Shown in pieces: positions 26,824 through 34,890 of a DNA stretch of 64,000 nt. The first letter of the stretch is position 1. Every line of letters begins with the position of its first letter. The DNA lies in NCBI GenBank assembly GCA_903907985.1, contig CAIVQG010000041.1:21326-85325 (forward strand), in the 5' to 3' direction. The translations under genes were made by a program, and so were the position numbers. The notes below the pieces were generated by a model, which was not told the DNA's origin, ran no database searches, and saw nothing but the letters and a program-made list of their open reading frames with translations. The stretch comes from an uncultured delta proteobacterium (GTDB lineage: Bacteria > Desulfobacterota > Syntrophia > Syntrophales > Smithellaceae).

Positions 26824-28522
26824 AATTGGCGTCCCATCCGCCGGCTTTGCGGAGCGATTCGATTATCGGCTCGGCAAGCTTTTGCAGGGCAATCTTGTCC
26901 ACCTTGGTGCTTCTGGTCAGGGGGAAGTCGCGGTCGGCAGGCCATATCTCCACATGCTGGGGGCGCTTATAGGATGCGATGTCCTTGCAGTGATCCATTA
27001 CCTCCCACGCGTTTAATTGTGCTCCCTTTTTCGGCTTGACAAAGGCGAAAATTCCGTCATCAAATATTTTATGTTTCATGCCGATGACCTCAACGAGATC
27101 AACATTAGTGAGTTTCGCTATGTGATCTTCGACCTCGCCCGGGAACACCTTGAACCCCTTTTGCTTGATCATGAATTTCTCTCTGCCGGAAAGAAACAGC
27201 GCCCGGTATGTGCCCATATCCTTGAAATAGCCGATATCTCCGGTGTAAAGAATTCCTTCCTGCGATATCGTTTTTGCCGTTGCCTCGGGCTGACCGTAAT
27301 AACCGAGAAAGACGATGGGCGGGTGATAGCATATTTCCCCGATTTCGCCGTCGGGCAGTTCCTCGCCCGCTGCTCCGCTCTCCTGCATGGGCTTCCGAAT
27401 TGTCACTGCCGCCAGATCGTCGAAGGCTCGTCCCACCTGTCCGGCCATTTCCTCAAAGCTGATGCCGGGAGGGGTAAAGGTCGCAAACCCGGCGTTTTCC
27501 GTCATGCCGATACCGGTGCCGATCCTCGGAGCCATAGCGGACAACTTCTTTAAAAATTCCACATCGACTGCCGATCCTGCATAGGCTACGACTTTCAGGC
27601 TGCTGAGATCATATTTGCTGTAATCGGGATGGGCCCACATCATCCGGAACTGCGTGGGAATCTGTCCCAGGGCATCTATTTTGTGTTTGGCGATAGCCTC
27701 CAGGCTCATTTTGACGTCGAATATTCGGAGCAGAATAGCAGTGCCCCCGAGAAAAATTGTGGTCATGAATGTTTCCGTGACGCAACCCACATGGCTGGGA
27801 GGAAGGTTGACCAGTATTTTGCCCTTTTCCATATTCATTCCCCGCGCCAGTATGCGGTTTTGGACAATAATGTTTTCATGGCAGAGGATTGCCGGTTTCG
27901 GCTCGCCTGTAGTTCCGGTAGTGTAAATTATCAGGGCGGGGGTTCTCTTGTCGATCTGTGCGTAGCTCTTTTTCAGAGTTCCCGCAAAGATGTCTTTTAT
28001 TTTCAGCCAGATCAGGCTCTTCTTATCCATCATCGCGCTGATACTGATGGCTCCGTCGATGATGTCACCCGGTTGGGGTGCCGGGGTGAACTGCACAAGG
28101 TGCTTTACGTAGGGGCATTTTTCCCTGACCGCGCTGCCGGAAGTACGGAAATCCCTCACCGGCGTATTGCCGAGAAAGAAAAAGGCCTTCGGCTTAATTT
28201 TGTCGATGTCCCGCACAACCTCCGCATCCTGAAGGCGCACATCCAGCGGGGCGATGATGGCGCCTATCTTAAAGCACGCATACATCAGCATGAGATGTTC
28301 CGGCAGCAGGACCAGCAGAGTAGCAACGGTATCGCCCTTTTTTATCCCCATATCGAGAAGTTTTAGAGCAAAAAAATCGACAAGAGAGGCAAACTTTTTA
28401 TACGTGAATGATCTGTCGTCCTCGTGCTGGATCATGGCGACAGCGTCGGGTGTTTTCTTTGCCCAGTATTCAATGTAGGAATTGACCAGAGGCAACTGCA
28501 GCTCTTCTTTATGGTTTGTCAT
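26822..28522 (-). CDS. AMP-forming acyl-CoA synthetase
   Basis: A 566-residue enzyme of the ANL superfamily that would activate a carboxylic acid with ATP and CoA. Motifs are IIYTTGTTGEPKP (P-loop, near residue 200), a GMTEN motif near residue 345, LYTGDIGYFKDMG (the A8-hinge aspartate, near 430) and KGFKVFPGEVEDHI (near 465). The sequence resembles fatty-acid/long-chain ligases more than acetyl-CoA synthetase. It is co-directional and 18 bp after a two-domain MaoC gene, itself behind a crotonase gene, so the four genes from 30549 to 26822 form one acyl-CoA operon. Substrate is unknown. Confidence 0.88.
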   Translation of the reverse strand: MTNHKEELQLPLVNSYIEYWAKKTPDAVAMIQHEDDRSFTYKKFASLVDFFALKLLDMGIKKGDTVATLLVLLPEHLMLMYACFKIGAIIAPLDVRLQDAEVVRDIDKIKPKAFFFLGNTPVRDFRTSGSAVREKCPYVKHLVQFTPAPQPGDIIDGAISISAMMDKKSLIWLKIKDIFAGTLKKSYAQIDKRTPALIIYTTGTTGEPKPAILCHENIIVQNRILARGMNMEKGKILVNLPPSHVGCVTETFMTTIFLGGTAILLRIFDVKMSLEAIAKHKIDALGQIPTQFRMMWAHPDYSKYDLSSLKVVAYAGSAVDVEFLKKLSAMAPRIGTGIGMTENAGFATFTPPGISFEEMAGQVGRAFDDLAAVTIRKPMQESGAAGEELPDGEIGEICYHPPIVFLGYYGQPEATAKTISQEGILYTGDIGYFKDMGTYRALFLSGREKFMIKQKGFKVFPGEVEDHIAKLTNVDLVEVIGMKHKIFDDGIFAFVKPKKGAQLNAWEVMDHCKDIASYKRPQHVEIWPADRDFPLTRSTKVDKIALQKLAEPIIESLRKAGGWDAN

Positions 28523-28540
28523 GGCACCCTCCGCTATTTT

Positions 28541-29416
28541 TTATTCTTTTATCCGGACATAGCCGTTATTGATAACCTTCTGCCCTTCGCTGTTTTGCAC
28601 GTTGAAGAACACGTCACTACCGTCGCCGGCTTGCGTTTTGCCAATCTGCCGGACCATGATGTTCGTGCCCGGCAGCACCATGCCGGTAAACCTGCAGTAT
28701 ATTGTTTTTATCCTCTCCGGGTCGCCGGCAGCTTCCCGGTCGACAATATCCCTCACCGCGAAGGCCAGGGTAGCCGTTCCCTGGAGGATTATATCCGGCA
28801 ACCCCACCTGATGGGCGAACTGTCGGGAGGTATGAATGGGGAAATAGATATTGGTGCAACCGTCATAGATAAAGGGAGTCAATTTGTCGATGTGGATGGT
28901 GTTTTCCCATTGTATGTCTTCGGAGCCGACTTTTGGTACGCTCGGGACAGTTTCCATTCCCACGGCTTCCCCCCGGCAGGTAACTCCCCGCATGAGTCCG
29001 CCGATATGCTCGGTAAACACAGGTTTCCCGTCCTTATCGGATGCGGCAAAACGGATGATGACATGGGTGCCGGCGCGGTGAGGCTCGATTGCAGCAATGC
29101 ATCCCTTTATGGTCAGTTCATCGCCAGGCCGGATAAAACGGTGAAACTCCAGATGCTCGGTAAAATGCACCTGCGTGGCCAAAAGCTCCAGCGGAAAATC
29201 CGCCGCTTCAATATATTCCCAGATCCGCTCCGATATGGGCCAGGTTATGGCGGCGCAGTTCATGGGATGGGCGATTATCCCGCCCGGCCGTTCATCGTTA
29301 AAGTAGGCTTCATTGGGATCATTGACAGCAGCGGCATAGTTCATGATGGCACGCCAGGTGACAGTTGTTTTGTAATCGCGCAGAGTGGTACCGGCAAAGG
29401 ATGAATCGAGATGCAT
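28541..29416 (-). CDS. Double hot-dog MaoC-like dehydratase
   Basis: About 291 residues made of two tandem hot-dog halves: NYAAAVNDPNEAYFND (near residue 27) in the first, and FAHQVGLPDIILQGTATLAF (near 190) in the second, as in the fused hydratase-2 enzymes. The start at 29416 is set by GGAGG with eight bases of spacing; the ATG at 29431 is part of that ribosome site. It lies between a small membrane protein gene and the AMP-ligase gene. It may hydrate the unsaturated CoA ester of the pathway that the ligase opens. Confidence 0.83.
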   Translation of the reverse strand: MHLDSSFAGTTLRDYKTTVTWRAIMNYAAAVNDPNEAYFNDERPGGIIAHPMNCAAITWPISERIWEYIEAADFPLELLATQVHFTEHLEFHRFIRPGDELTIKGCIAAIEPHRAGTHVIIRFAASDKDGKPVFTEHIGGLMRGVTCRGEAVGMETVPSVPKVGSEDIQWENTIHIDKLTPFIYDGCTNIYFPIHTSRQFAHQVGLPDIILQGTATLAFAVRDIVDREAAGDPERIKTIYCRFTGMVLPGTNIMVRQIGKTQAGDGSDVFFNVQNSEGQKVINNGYVRIKE

Positions 29417-29465
29417 GTCCTGTTCCTCCATGGTGATTTGGTAACGGCAGGATGTTTTCCTGATA

Positions 29466-29741
29466 TTATTTTTTCAGAATTCCCTTTTTCAACGGGAGCC
29501 ACCACGTAAACCCGAAGAGCCATGTCTTGATGAGTGTGCGCGGGATGGAAAGGTTTTTCGCTCTGCCGATGGCGAGACCGATGGGTGATTCCGCCAGGTG
29601 CAGGACAGCAAGCGCCAGAAAAATACTCCATGCCCTGATCCCGCCCTCCGGGAACAGGTAATAGCCGGCGGCTATGGCCAGAAAAGCAAGACCGATAGCG
29701 CCGGCTTCCAGAAATATCCAGAAACCTTTAGAAGAACCCAT
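29466..29741 (-). CDS. Small membrane protein of unknown function
   Basis: I do not recognise this 91-residue protein. Two clear hydrophobic stretches (about residues 7-30 and 37-59) and a third weaker one near 72-84 (WLFGFTWWLPL) predict an integral membrane protein with a basic tail (PLKKGILKK). It sits inside the acyl-CoA operon, 22 bp after the crotonase gene and about 49 bp before the MaoC gene, so it is co-expressed with these enzymes. A role in membrane docking of the pathway or in transport of a lipophilic acid is possible, but nothing shows it. Confidence 0.65.
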   Translation of the reverse strand: MGSSKGFWIFLEAGAIGLAFLAIAAGYYLFPEGGIRAWSIFLALAVLHLAESPIGLAIGRAKNLSIPRTLIKTWLFGFTWWLPLKKGILKK

Positions 29742-29763
29742 TAAAGATCCTGATTAAATGCCG

Positions 29764-30549
29764 TCATTTACCCTTGAAATTCGCCTCCCGGCGTTCCATG
29801 AAGGACATCAGCCCTTCCTTGACGTCCTCGCTCGACATCAAAGGTATCAGATCAGGAATGAGACGTTCAAACGCGGCCTTGTCCCCATTCGCCTTAGCAA
29901 AACGTGCGGACTTGAGGGCCGCCATGACACCTAGAGGGCCGCGCTTGGAGATATCCGTCGCAATTTGTATAGCCCGCTCGACTTCTTTTCCCGGTTCGGT
30001 TACTTCCTGCGCGAGGCCCAGTCGGAGCGCTTCATCGCCGGTCATCTCATCCCCCGTTAGGAGATAACGCATGGCATTTCCCCAGCCGATTTCCTGGAAG
30101 AGACGGACTGTTCCGCCGCCCACCGGGTAGATGCCTCGCTTCACTTCCAGCAAGGCGATGCGGGCATCACTGGCGATTACGCGAATGTCCTGCGCCAGCA
30201 GTAGTTCGAAGCCGATGGTATAACAGCGACCGCGGATGGCCATAACCACCGGTTTTCGGCATCGCTTTTCCTCGTCGATACCCAGCGGATGAATGCAGCC
30301 GTCCGGTATGGTCCATTTACCGCCTGAGAATACGGCACCCCATTTGTCCAGCTCGAGGCCCGAAGTGAAATGCTTTCCGTGGGCAAAAAGTACGCCGCAA
30401 CGCAGGTCGGGGTTACTGTCCAGTTCGCCGTAAGCGTAGGCAAGTTCCTCGTACATTTCCAAGTCAAAGGCATTTTGTTTCTCGGGACGGTTCAGCCCCA
30501 TAAGAAGCACGTGGTCACGGGTTTCGACAGTAATACGTGTATATTCCAT
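29764..30549 (-). CDS. Enoyl-CoA hydratase/isomerase (crotonase) family protein
   Basis: A 261-residue crotonase-fold protein. The amino end (LMGLNRPEKQNAFD, near residue 16), the oxyanion-hole region with FAHGKHFTSGLEL, and GRCYTIGFELLLAQDIR (near 105) are all typical. The glutamate usually placed after the GG pair is not cleanly identifiable, so hydratase or isomerase activity is not certain. It is the first gene of the minus-strand operon that runs through the ligase at 26822, with a strong GGAGG ribosome site. Confidence 0.87.
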   Translation of the reverse strand: MEYTRITVETRDHVLLMGLNRPEKQNAFDLEMYEELAYAYGELDSNPDLRCGVLFAHGKHFTSGLELDKWGAVFSGGKWTIPDGCIHPLGIDEEKRCRKPVVMAIRGRCYTIGFELLLAQDIRVIASDARIALLEVKRGIYPVGGGTVRLFQEIGWGNAMRYLLTGDEMTGDEALRLGLAQEVTEPGKEVERAIQIATDISKRGPLGVMAALKSARFAKANGDKAAFERLIPDLIPLMSSEDVKEGLMSFMERREANFKGK

Positions 30550-30586
30550 TGCTATAAATCCTCCTGACTGTTGTTTTTATTTATTG

Positions 30587-30608
30587 GCGATATAATCATA
30601 TATATCGC
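30587..30608. promoter_or_regulatory. Palindrome in the acyl-CoA operon promoter region
   Basis: GCGATATA, six bases, then TATATCGC is a perfect 8-bp inverted repeat 38 bp before the crotonase start. Size and place suit an operator for a TetR- or GntR-type regulator; no such gene is in the window. The rest of 30550-30748 also holds a GAAATGA..TTTCATTTC near-repeat at 30641-30661. Confidence 0.45.
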
Positions 30609-30748
30609 ACAGGTGAGTCCATTTAGCAAGACTATTACAGATGAAATGACCATTTCATTTCACTGTGCCGCATACACCATAAGAATTGACTTACTGAAAG
30701 ATTTCCTTTAGCCTTACACAGCAAAATTTATAAAAAGCGGATAACTTT

Positions 30749-31873
30749 ATGGTAATATTTCTTTTGTCGTTCTTGTTGCTTTACGGCGGAATTCATTTTT
30801 ATGCTTTTGTCCGGGCTGATAACATATTTCATTTTCCAGCCGGCATTAGAATGCTTATCATCATTCTGCTGATTATGTTGATATTTGCTCCGCTGTTCGT
30901 CCGTATTGCCGAGAGCCGTCATCTGGAATCATTGGCCCGCGCTTTGGCTTATACCGGATATCTCTGGATGGCTTTTATTTTCCTTTTTTTCTGCCTGAGC
31001 ATAATTTTCGATGCCGGAAGATTCACCTGCAGGTTTTTTCCCTCTCCAGTCACATCTGTTCCTTTAATGAGCATTACCTTTGGTCTGGCTGTCTTTCTCT
31101 CCTTTGTATTTGTTGCTTATGGATTCATTGATGCGCAGATAATCAGAATTAAAAAGCTGGAAGTAGCCACCGGGCAAAACTTACCTAATGGCGGGAAAAT
31201 TCGTATTGTCCAGATATCCGATGTTCATGTCGGTCTGATAATCAAAGAAAAACGGCTGCAATCCCTCGTGAGTAAAATAGAGGAAGCAAAACCGGACATG
31301 TTAGTTTCCACGGGAGATTTGCTCGATGGTGAATTAAATAATGTCCTGCCTCTGGCTGCAATATTCGGACAGATTAAACCCCAATTCGGCAAGTACGCCG
31401 TTACCGGCAATCACGAATATTATGCCGGAATCACAAAATCCCTCGAGTTTACAAGGCAGGCCGGCTTTGAAGTTCTCCTCGATGAGGGAAGAGAGGTAGC
31501 GGGAATAAATATTGTCGGCATTGATGATATTACCGGCAGAAGAGCAGTGATCGTCAACGAGAATTCCCGTTCCACAAAAACAATGCCGGCAATCAATAAT
31601 GATAAATTTGTCCTGCTGCTGAAACATCAACCCTATGTCAACAAGTCCGATAATTTTAATCTGCAGCTTTCCGGTCACACTCACGGCGGACAGATTTTCC
31701 CCTTCCGTCTGGTCACCGCTTTGTTTTTCCAAAACAATTACGGTTATTATGACCTGGAGAAAAACAAGTCGCTTTATGTCAGCAGAGGGGTCGGCACCTG
31801 GGGGCCGCCGGTACGGATATTTGCGCCGCCGGAAATTACCGTTATTGATTTGATCGGAAAAAATGCAAAGTGA
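30749..31873 (+). CDS. Membrane-anchored metallophosphoesterase
   Basis: A 374-residue protein with four amino-terminal membrane segments (to about residue 135) followed by a calcineurin-like phosphoesterase domain. Metal motifs are ISDVHVG (about 153-159), STGDLLDG (about 190-197), GNHEYY (about 224-229) and LSGHTHGGQ (about 307-315). This is the arrangement of YkuE/YaeI-type cell-envelope phosphoesterases. Substrate unknown. It is followed 76 bp later by the alpha/beta hydrolase on the same strand. Confidence 0.87.
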   Translation: MVIFLLSFLLLYGGIHFYAFVRADNIFHFPAGIRMLIIILLIMLIFAPLFVRIAESRHLESLARALAYTGYLWMAFIFLFFCLSIIFDAGRFTCRFFPSPVTSVPLMSITFGLAVFLSFVFVAYGFIDAQIIRIKKLEVATGQNLPNGGKIRIVQISDVHVGLIIKEKRLQSLVSKIEEAKPDMLVSTGDLLDGELNNVLPLAAIFGQIKPQFGKYAVTGNHEYYAGITKSLEFTRQAGFEVLLDEGREVAGINIVGIDDITGRRAVIVNENSRSTKTMPAINNDKFVLLLKHQPYVNKSDNFNLQLSGHTHGGQIFPFRLVTALFFQNNYGYYDLEKNKSLYVSRGVGTWGPPVRIFAPPEITVIDLIGKNAK

Positions 31874-31949
31874 TTCCGATCCATAATTTTCTAACCCGTC
31901 GCCAACAGCTCTTTAGATTGCCGGTTTAATTAAAAAGGAGGTTCACGTT

Positions 31950-32822
31950 ATGCCTTTTTTTACATCAGATGACGGTGTTCGTCTGCATTACCGGGAGAGT
32001 GGTGACGGCCCGGCAGTGGTGCTGCTTCATGGATTGACGGCCAGTTCCCTCTACTTTCAAAAACAGATTCCGGCCCTCGCCGGGAATTTCAGGATAATTG
32101 CCCCGGATTTGCGCGGGCATGGAGAGTCGTCAGCATCAAGCGACCATCTGACGATTCCGCGCCTGGCCATGGACTTAAAACAGCTTCTGGAAGAAATGAA
32201 GATAACAAAAGCATCTTTCATCGGTTGGTCGATGGGGGCACAGGTGATTTTTGAATACATCAAAAACTATTCCTGCAAAGACATAGAAAAAATTGTTATT
32301 ATTGATATGACACCAAGGCTCATGAAGTCTGCAGATTGGAACTGCGGCCTGCCGGGTGTTTTCAGCAGAAAGCAGGGAGATTTCGGCCACGAGGATAATC
32401 TTTATCTGCTCTCCATGATGCTGGATAACTGGGAAGCTTACAGCAGGGTTATCGCCCAGCGGATTTTAAACAAATCCCTATACAACGAAAAAATGGAATT
32501 CAACGCCGCGGCCGATTTCAAAGGGAAAGAGGATCTGCCCTGGCTTTACGAGGAGGCTAAAAAAAATAAGGCCTGCGTCGTCGCGGCCTTCTGGATTTCC
32601 ATGGCTATGCAGGATTACCGGCCTGTTTTGCCAAACATCGCCGTTCCCTGTCTTCTGACATACGGAACGGAAAGCAATTATTATCCGCCAGAAAATTATG
32701 AATACATGCAAAAGCAGATACCCCGGGCCAGGGTTATCCCGTTTGCCGGATGTGGCCACGCTTTACATATCCAGGATCCGGAATTGTTCAATAAAACGGT
32801 AATGAATTTTTTACAGTCGTAA
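31950..32822 (+). CDS. Alpha/beta hydrolase
   Basis: A 290-residue alpha/beta-fold hydrolase. The HG of the oxyanion hole is in VVLLHGLTASS (near residue 23), the nucleophile elbow is GWSMGA (about 92-97), and the catalytic histidine is in GCGHALH near residue 275. Length and the early DLRGHGES motif fit small epoxide-hydrolase/esterase types. Strong GGAGG eight bases before ATG. No signal peptide, so cytoplasmic. Substrate unknown. Confidence 0.85.
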   Translation: MPFFTSDDGVRLHYRESGDGPAVVLLHGLTASSLYFQKQIPALAGNFRIIAPDLRGHGESSASSDHLTIPRLAMDLKQLLEEMKITKASFIGWSMGAQVIFEYIKNYSCKDIEKIVIIDMTPRLMKSADWNCGLPGVFSRKQGDFGHEDNLYLLSMMLDNWEAYSRVIAQRILNKSLYNEKMEFNAAADFKGKEDLPWLYEEAKKNKACVVAAFWISMAMQDYRPVLPNIAVPCLLTYGTESNYYPPENYEYMQKQIPRARVIPFAGCGHALHIQDPELFNKTVMNFLQS

Positions 32823-32950
32823 AAAGCTTGCTTCCCGAACGGAATTAAAGCCCCTGAATAATTGCTATCCGGAATAGAAAAAACAGTATTCTTAAATCCG
32901 CGAGTGGCCTCATATACTTATCTGCGGCTGATCTTCAGCCTAAAATTATA

Positions 32951-32978
32951 TTGACAAAATTAGAGAAAAGGATATTTT
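32951..32978 (+). promoter_or_regulatory. Probable promoter of the small lipoprotein gene
   Basis: TTGACA (32951-32956), 16 bp, TATTTT (32973-32978). The leader that follows contains a stable small hairpin CGGTCG-C-CGACCG at 32992-33004, possibly an mRNA stabiliser. Confidence 0.5.
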
Positions 32979-33033
32979 TGATTCGAACTTTCGGTCGCCG
33001 ACCGTATATTATCCAGTAAGGAGGAGAACTAGC

Positions 33034-33624
33034 ATGAAGTATTTCAAGTATTCTGCATCGTTAGTGGTTATTCTAATATTGTCCCTCGTGTTCATTGGCT
33101 GTGCAAAGCCCCCCGAAGCGGAGAAGTCAGCGGCCAATGCCGCAATGACTGCTGCTGTAGCCGCGGGCGCCGACAAGTACGCCGCCACTGATCTGGGTGC
33201 AGCCAAAAAGATTTGGGACACAGCCGAAGGCCAGATGAAGGAAAAGATGTATAAGGAAGCAAAACTGGCTTATGTGGATGCTAAGGCCGCCTTCGAGAAG
33301 GCCGCAGCCTCAGCCGCAGCAGGGAAGAAGGCAGCGGCCGCCGAGGTTAATGTCTCTGTAGTTGCTCTGGAGGAGGCTTGGTCAAAACTCGAAACCACCG
33401 CAAAAACTGTCGAAAAGAAGATGAAGGACAAGAAGGAGGCCTGGACTGCTGACGCCACCGCATTTACAGAGCGCCTGAAAGCAACCAAAGACGGGATTGC
33501 CGCTGATCCGATCGGCGCCAAAGCGAAACTCGCCGAGCTGAAAACCGTTATCGATAAATGGGATGCCGCCTTTACTGAACTGGCCGCAACCCCTGTAAAA
33601 TCAGAGAAGAAGAAAAAGAAATAA
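33034..33624 (+). CDS. Alanine/lysine-rich DUF4398-type lipoprotein
   Basis: A 196-residue lipoprotein: hydrophobic signal (residues 8-22) ends in the lipobox FIGC, so the mature protein is lipid-anchored. The body is mainly alanine, lysine and glutamate (KKIWDTAEGQMKEKMYKEAKLAYVDAK repeats a helical heptad pattern) and should form a long coiled helix. This resembles DUF4398 proteins and, more loosely, Lpp-like stalk proteins of the envelope. A perfect GGAGG precedes the start, a candidate promoter lies at 32951, and a strong terminator follows, so it is probably transcribed alone and highly. Role unknown. Confidence 0.75.
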   Translation: MKYFKYSASLVVILILSLVFIGCAKPPEAEKSAANAAMTAAVAAGADKYAATDLGAAKKIWDTAEGQMKEKMYKEAKLAYVDAKAAFEKAAASAAAGKKAAAAEVNVSVVALEEAWSKLETTAKTVEKKMKDKKEAWTADATAFTERLKATKDGIAADPIGAKAKLAELKTVIDKWDAAFTELAATPVKSEKKKKK

Positions 33625-33657
33625 TCACTTCTTCACGGATAGTGACTTTATGAGTCC

Positions 33658-33696
33658 AAAGGGCGTTAGCGTTTGCAAAAGCGCAGCGCCCTTTTT
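33658..33696 (+). terminator. Intrinsic terminator of the lipoprotein gene
   Basis: AAAGGGCG, 20 bases with an inner AGCG..CGCT pairing, then CGCCCTTTTT. A GC-rich stem closed by a five-T run, 35 bp after the stop codon. Confidence 0.8.
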
Positions 33697-33744
33697 CTTC
33701 CCGCCGGAGAGGCATAATCTTTGATTGGGAAATTGAATTATACC

Positions 33745-33850
33745 ACTTCGAGTTCAAAGGATAACGAGGCGGCAAGAAGGAGGCTCCGGAGGCGTATTAC
33801 TAGTACGTTGAGGACGCCGACGACGCCGGCCTGCGCCGGGGCAGGCGGTG
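33745..33850. repeat. Palindromic intergenic repeat
   Basis: A GC-rich stretch between the lipoprotein terminator and purQ with internal symmetry (GAGGCGGCAAG, a core GGCGTATTACTAGTACGTTGAG-like arrangement, then GACGCCGACGACGCCGG). The core pattern GGCGTA-n-TACGTTGAG recurs, reversed, in the repeat at 50885-51006. No protein is expected here. Confidence 0.5.
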
Positions 33851-33883
33851 CCACCAAAGTTGGCCACAGAAATCGAAGCGGTA

Positions 33884-34708
33884 TTAGAATTCTTTGCTGC
33901 GAATGAAGTTAACGGCGTTGCGGAAAATCGCAATACCCTGGCCTTCTTCGGAAAGGCACTCGCGAGTCCAGCGGGGGTGATTGGTACGGTGCAGATAAGC
34001 TTCGGGATGGGGCATCAAACCAAAGAGCCGTCCCGTTTCATTACAAATTCCGGCAATCGCGTTTATCGAACCGTTGGGGTTAGCGGGATATTGCATGGCC
34101 GGAAGGCCGTCCGCATCGCAGTACTGAAAGGCAAAAAGATTTTTCCGGGCGATCTGTTTTAAAACTGTAGCGCTGGCGGGCACGAATTTTCCTTCGCCAT
34201 GACGCACCGGGTAATAAACAACATCCAGGCCTTTTGTGAAAACGCAGGGACTTTGTGCATTGGCCTTTAAATAAACCCAGCGGTCTTCGAATCGCCCGGA
34301 ATCGTTAAAAGTAAGAGTTGTACTCTGCGCTGTGTAATTACTCTCGAGCCCCGGCAATAATCCCAGTTTCACCATCAATTGAAAACCGTTACAGACACCC
34401 AGAATTAATTTTCCGGCTGCAATAAAATCTATTAAATCGGCAAAGAGTATTTCCTGATGTCCGGCAATCCTGGCGTGCAAAAAGCGGTTGGCGCCGGCTT
34501 TGGCCGAGCCCAGATCATCGCCATCGAGAAATCCGCCCGGCAAATTTAAAAAGGAATAATCGGCCAGGCGCTTTTCCCCGTAAAGAAGTTCACTTAAGTG
34601 GACAATATCAATTACATCAGCGCCAGCCAGCTTACAGGCATGGGCCATTTCCATCTCACAGTTAGTGCCGTTACCGGTTAAAACAATTGCTTTTACTTTA
34701 CGGGACAT
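33884..34708 (-). CDS. purQ: Phosphoribosylformylglycinamidine synthase glutaminase subunit
   Basis: A 274-residue class I amidotransferase that releases ammonia from glutamine for the fourth step of purine synthesis. The nucleophile is in GVCNGFQLMVKLG (cysteine near residue 101) and the catalytic His-Glu pair in the LMPHPEAYL motif near residue 236. It is longer than Bacillus PurQ (about 227) and like the archaeal and deltaproteobacterial form. It follows purL on the same strand after a 180-bp gap that is almost filled by a repeat element. Confidence 0.95.
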   Translation of the reverse strand: MSRKVKAIVLTGNGTNCEMEMAHACKLAGADVIDIVHLSELLYGEKRLADYSFLNLPGGFLDGDDLGSAKAGANRFLHARIAGHQEILFADLIDFIAAGKLILGVCNGFQLMVKLGLLPGLESNYTAQSTTLTFNDSGRFEDRWVYLKANAQSPCVFTKGLDVVYYPVRHGEGKFVPASATVLKQIARKNLFAFQYCDADGLPAMQYPANPNGSINAIAGICNETGRLFGLMPHPEAYLHRTNHPRWTRECLSEEGQGIAIFRNAVNFIRSKEF

Positions 34709-34723
34709 AGAATAATCTCGCTT

Positions 34724-34890
34724 CTAGGCCGTTGTTCAACAACGGCTGTACTATTGTAATATCGTAATCGGCATAAGGGGCCGTAACGAAATGGTCTTGC
34801 CACCCGCATGGGTGGTTAGAAATGTAATGATCTTGCCATAACCTGAAGGTCACAAGACCCGCAGGGGTGATTATTTTTTAACGGCCCCTA
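34724..34890 (-). repeat. Stop-codon-linked repeat, copy A (purL-purQ gap)
   Basis: The longest copy (167 bp) of a family found three times in this window (also 48256-48400 and 57796-57935). Read on the minus strand it starts with the TAG stop codon of purL, continues GGGCCGTTA, carries a middle with GTGACCTTCAGGTTAT, closes with GTTACGGCCCC, then TTATGCCG, CGATATTACAAT and an arm CCGTTGTT-G-AACAACGG. Opening and closing GGCCGTTA/TAACGGCC pieces form a long stem. It lies in the same direction as the genes it separates. Confidence 0.85.

Noticed and set aside
27629..28366. 245-residue plus-strand frame
   Set aside because: Antisense to the AMP-ligase gene, where the motifs are on the minus strand.
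28424..29404. 326-residue plus-strand frame
   Set aside because: Antisense to the double hot-dog gene, with composition expected of a shadow frame in GC-rich coding DNA.
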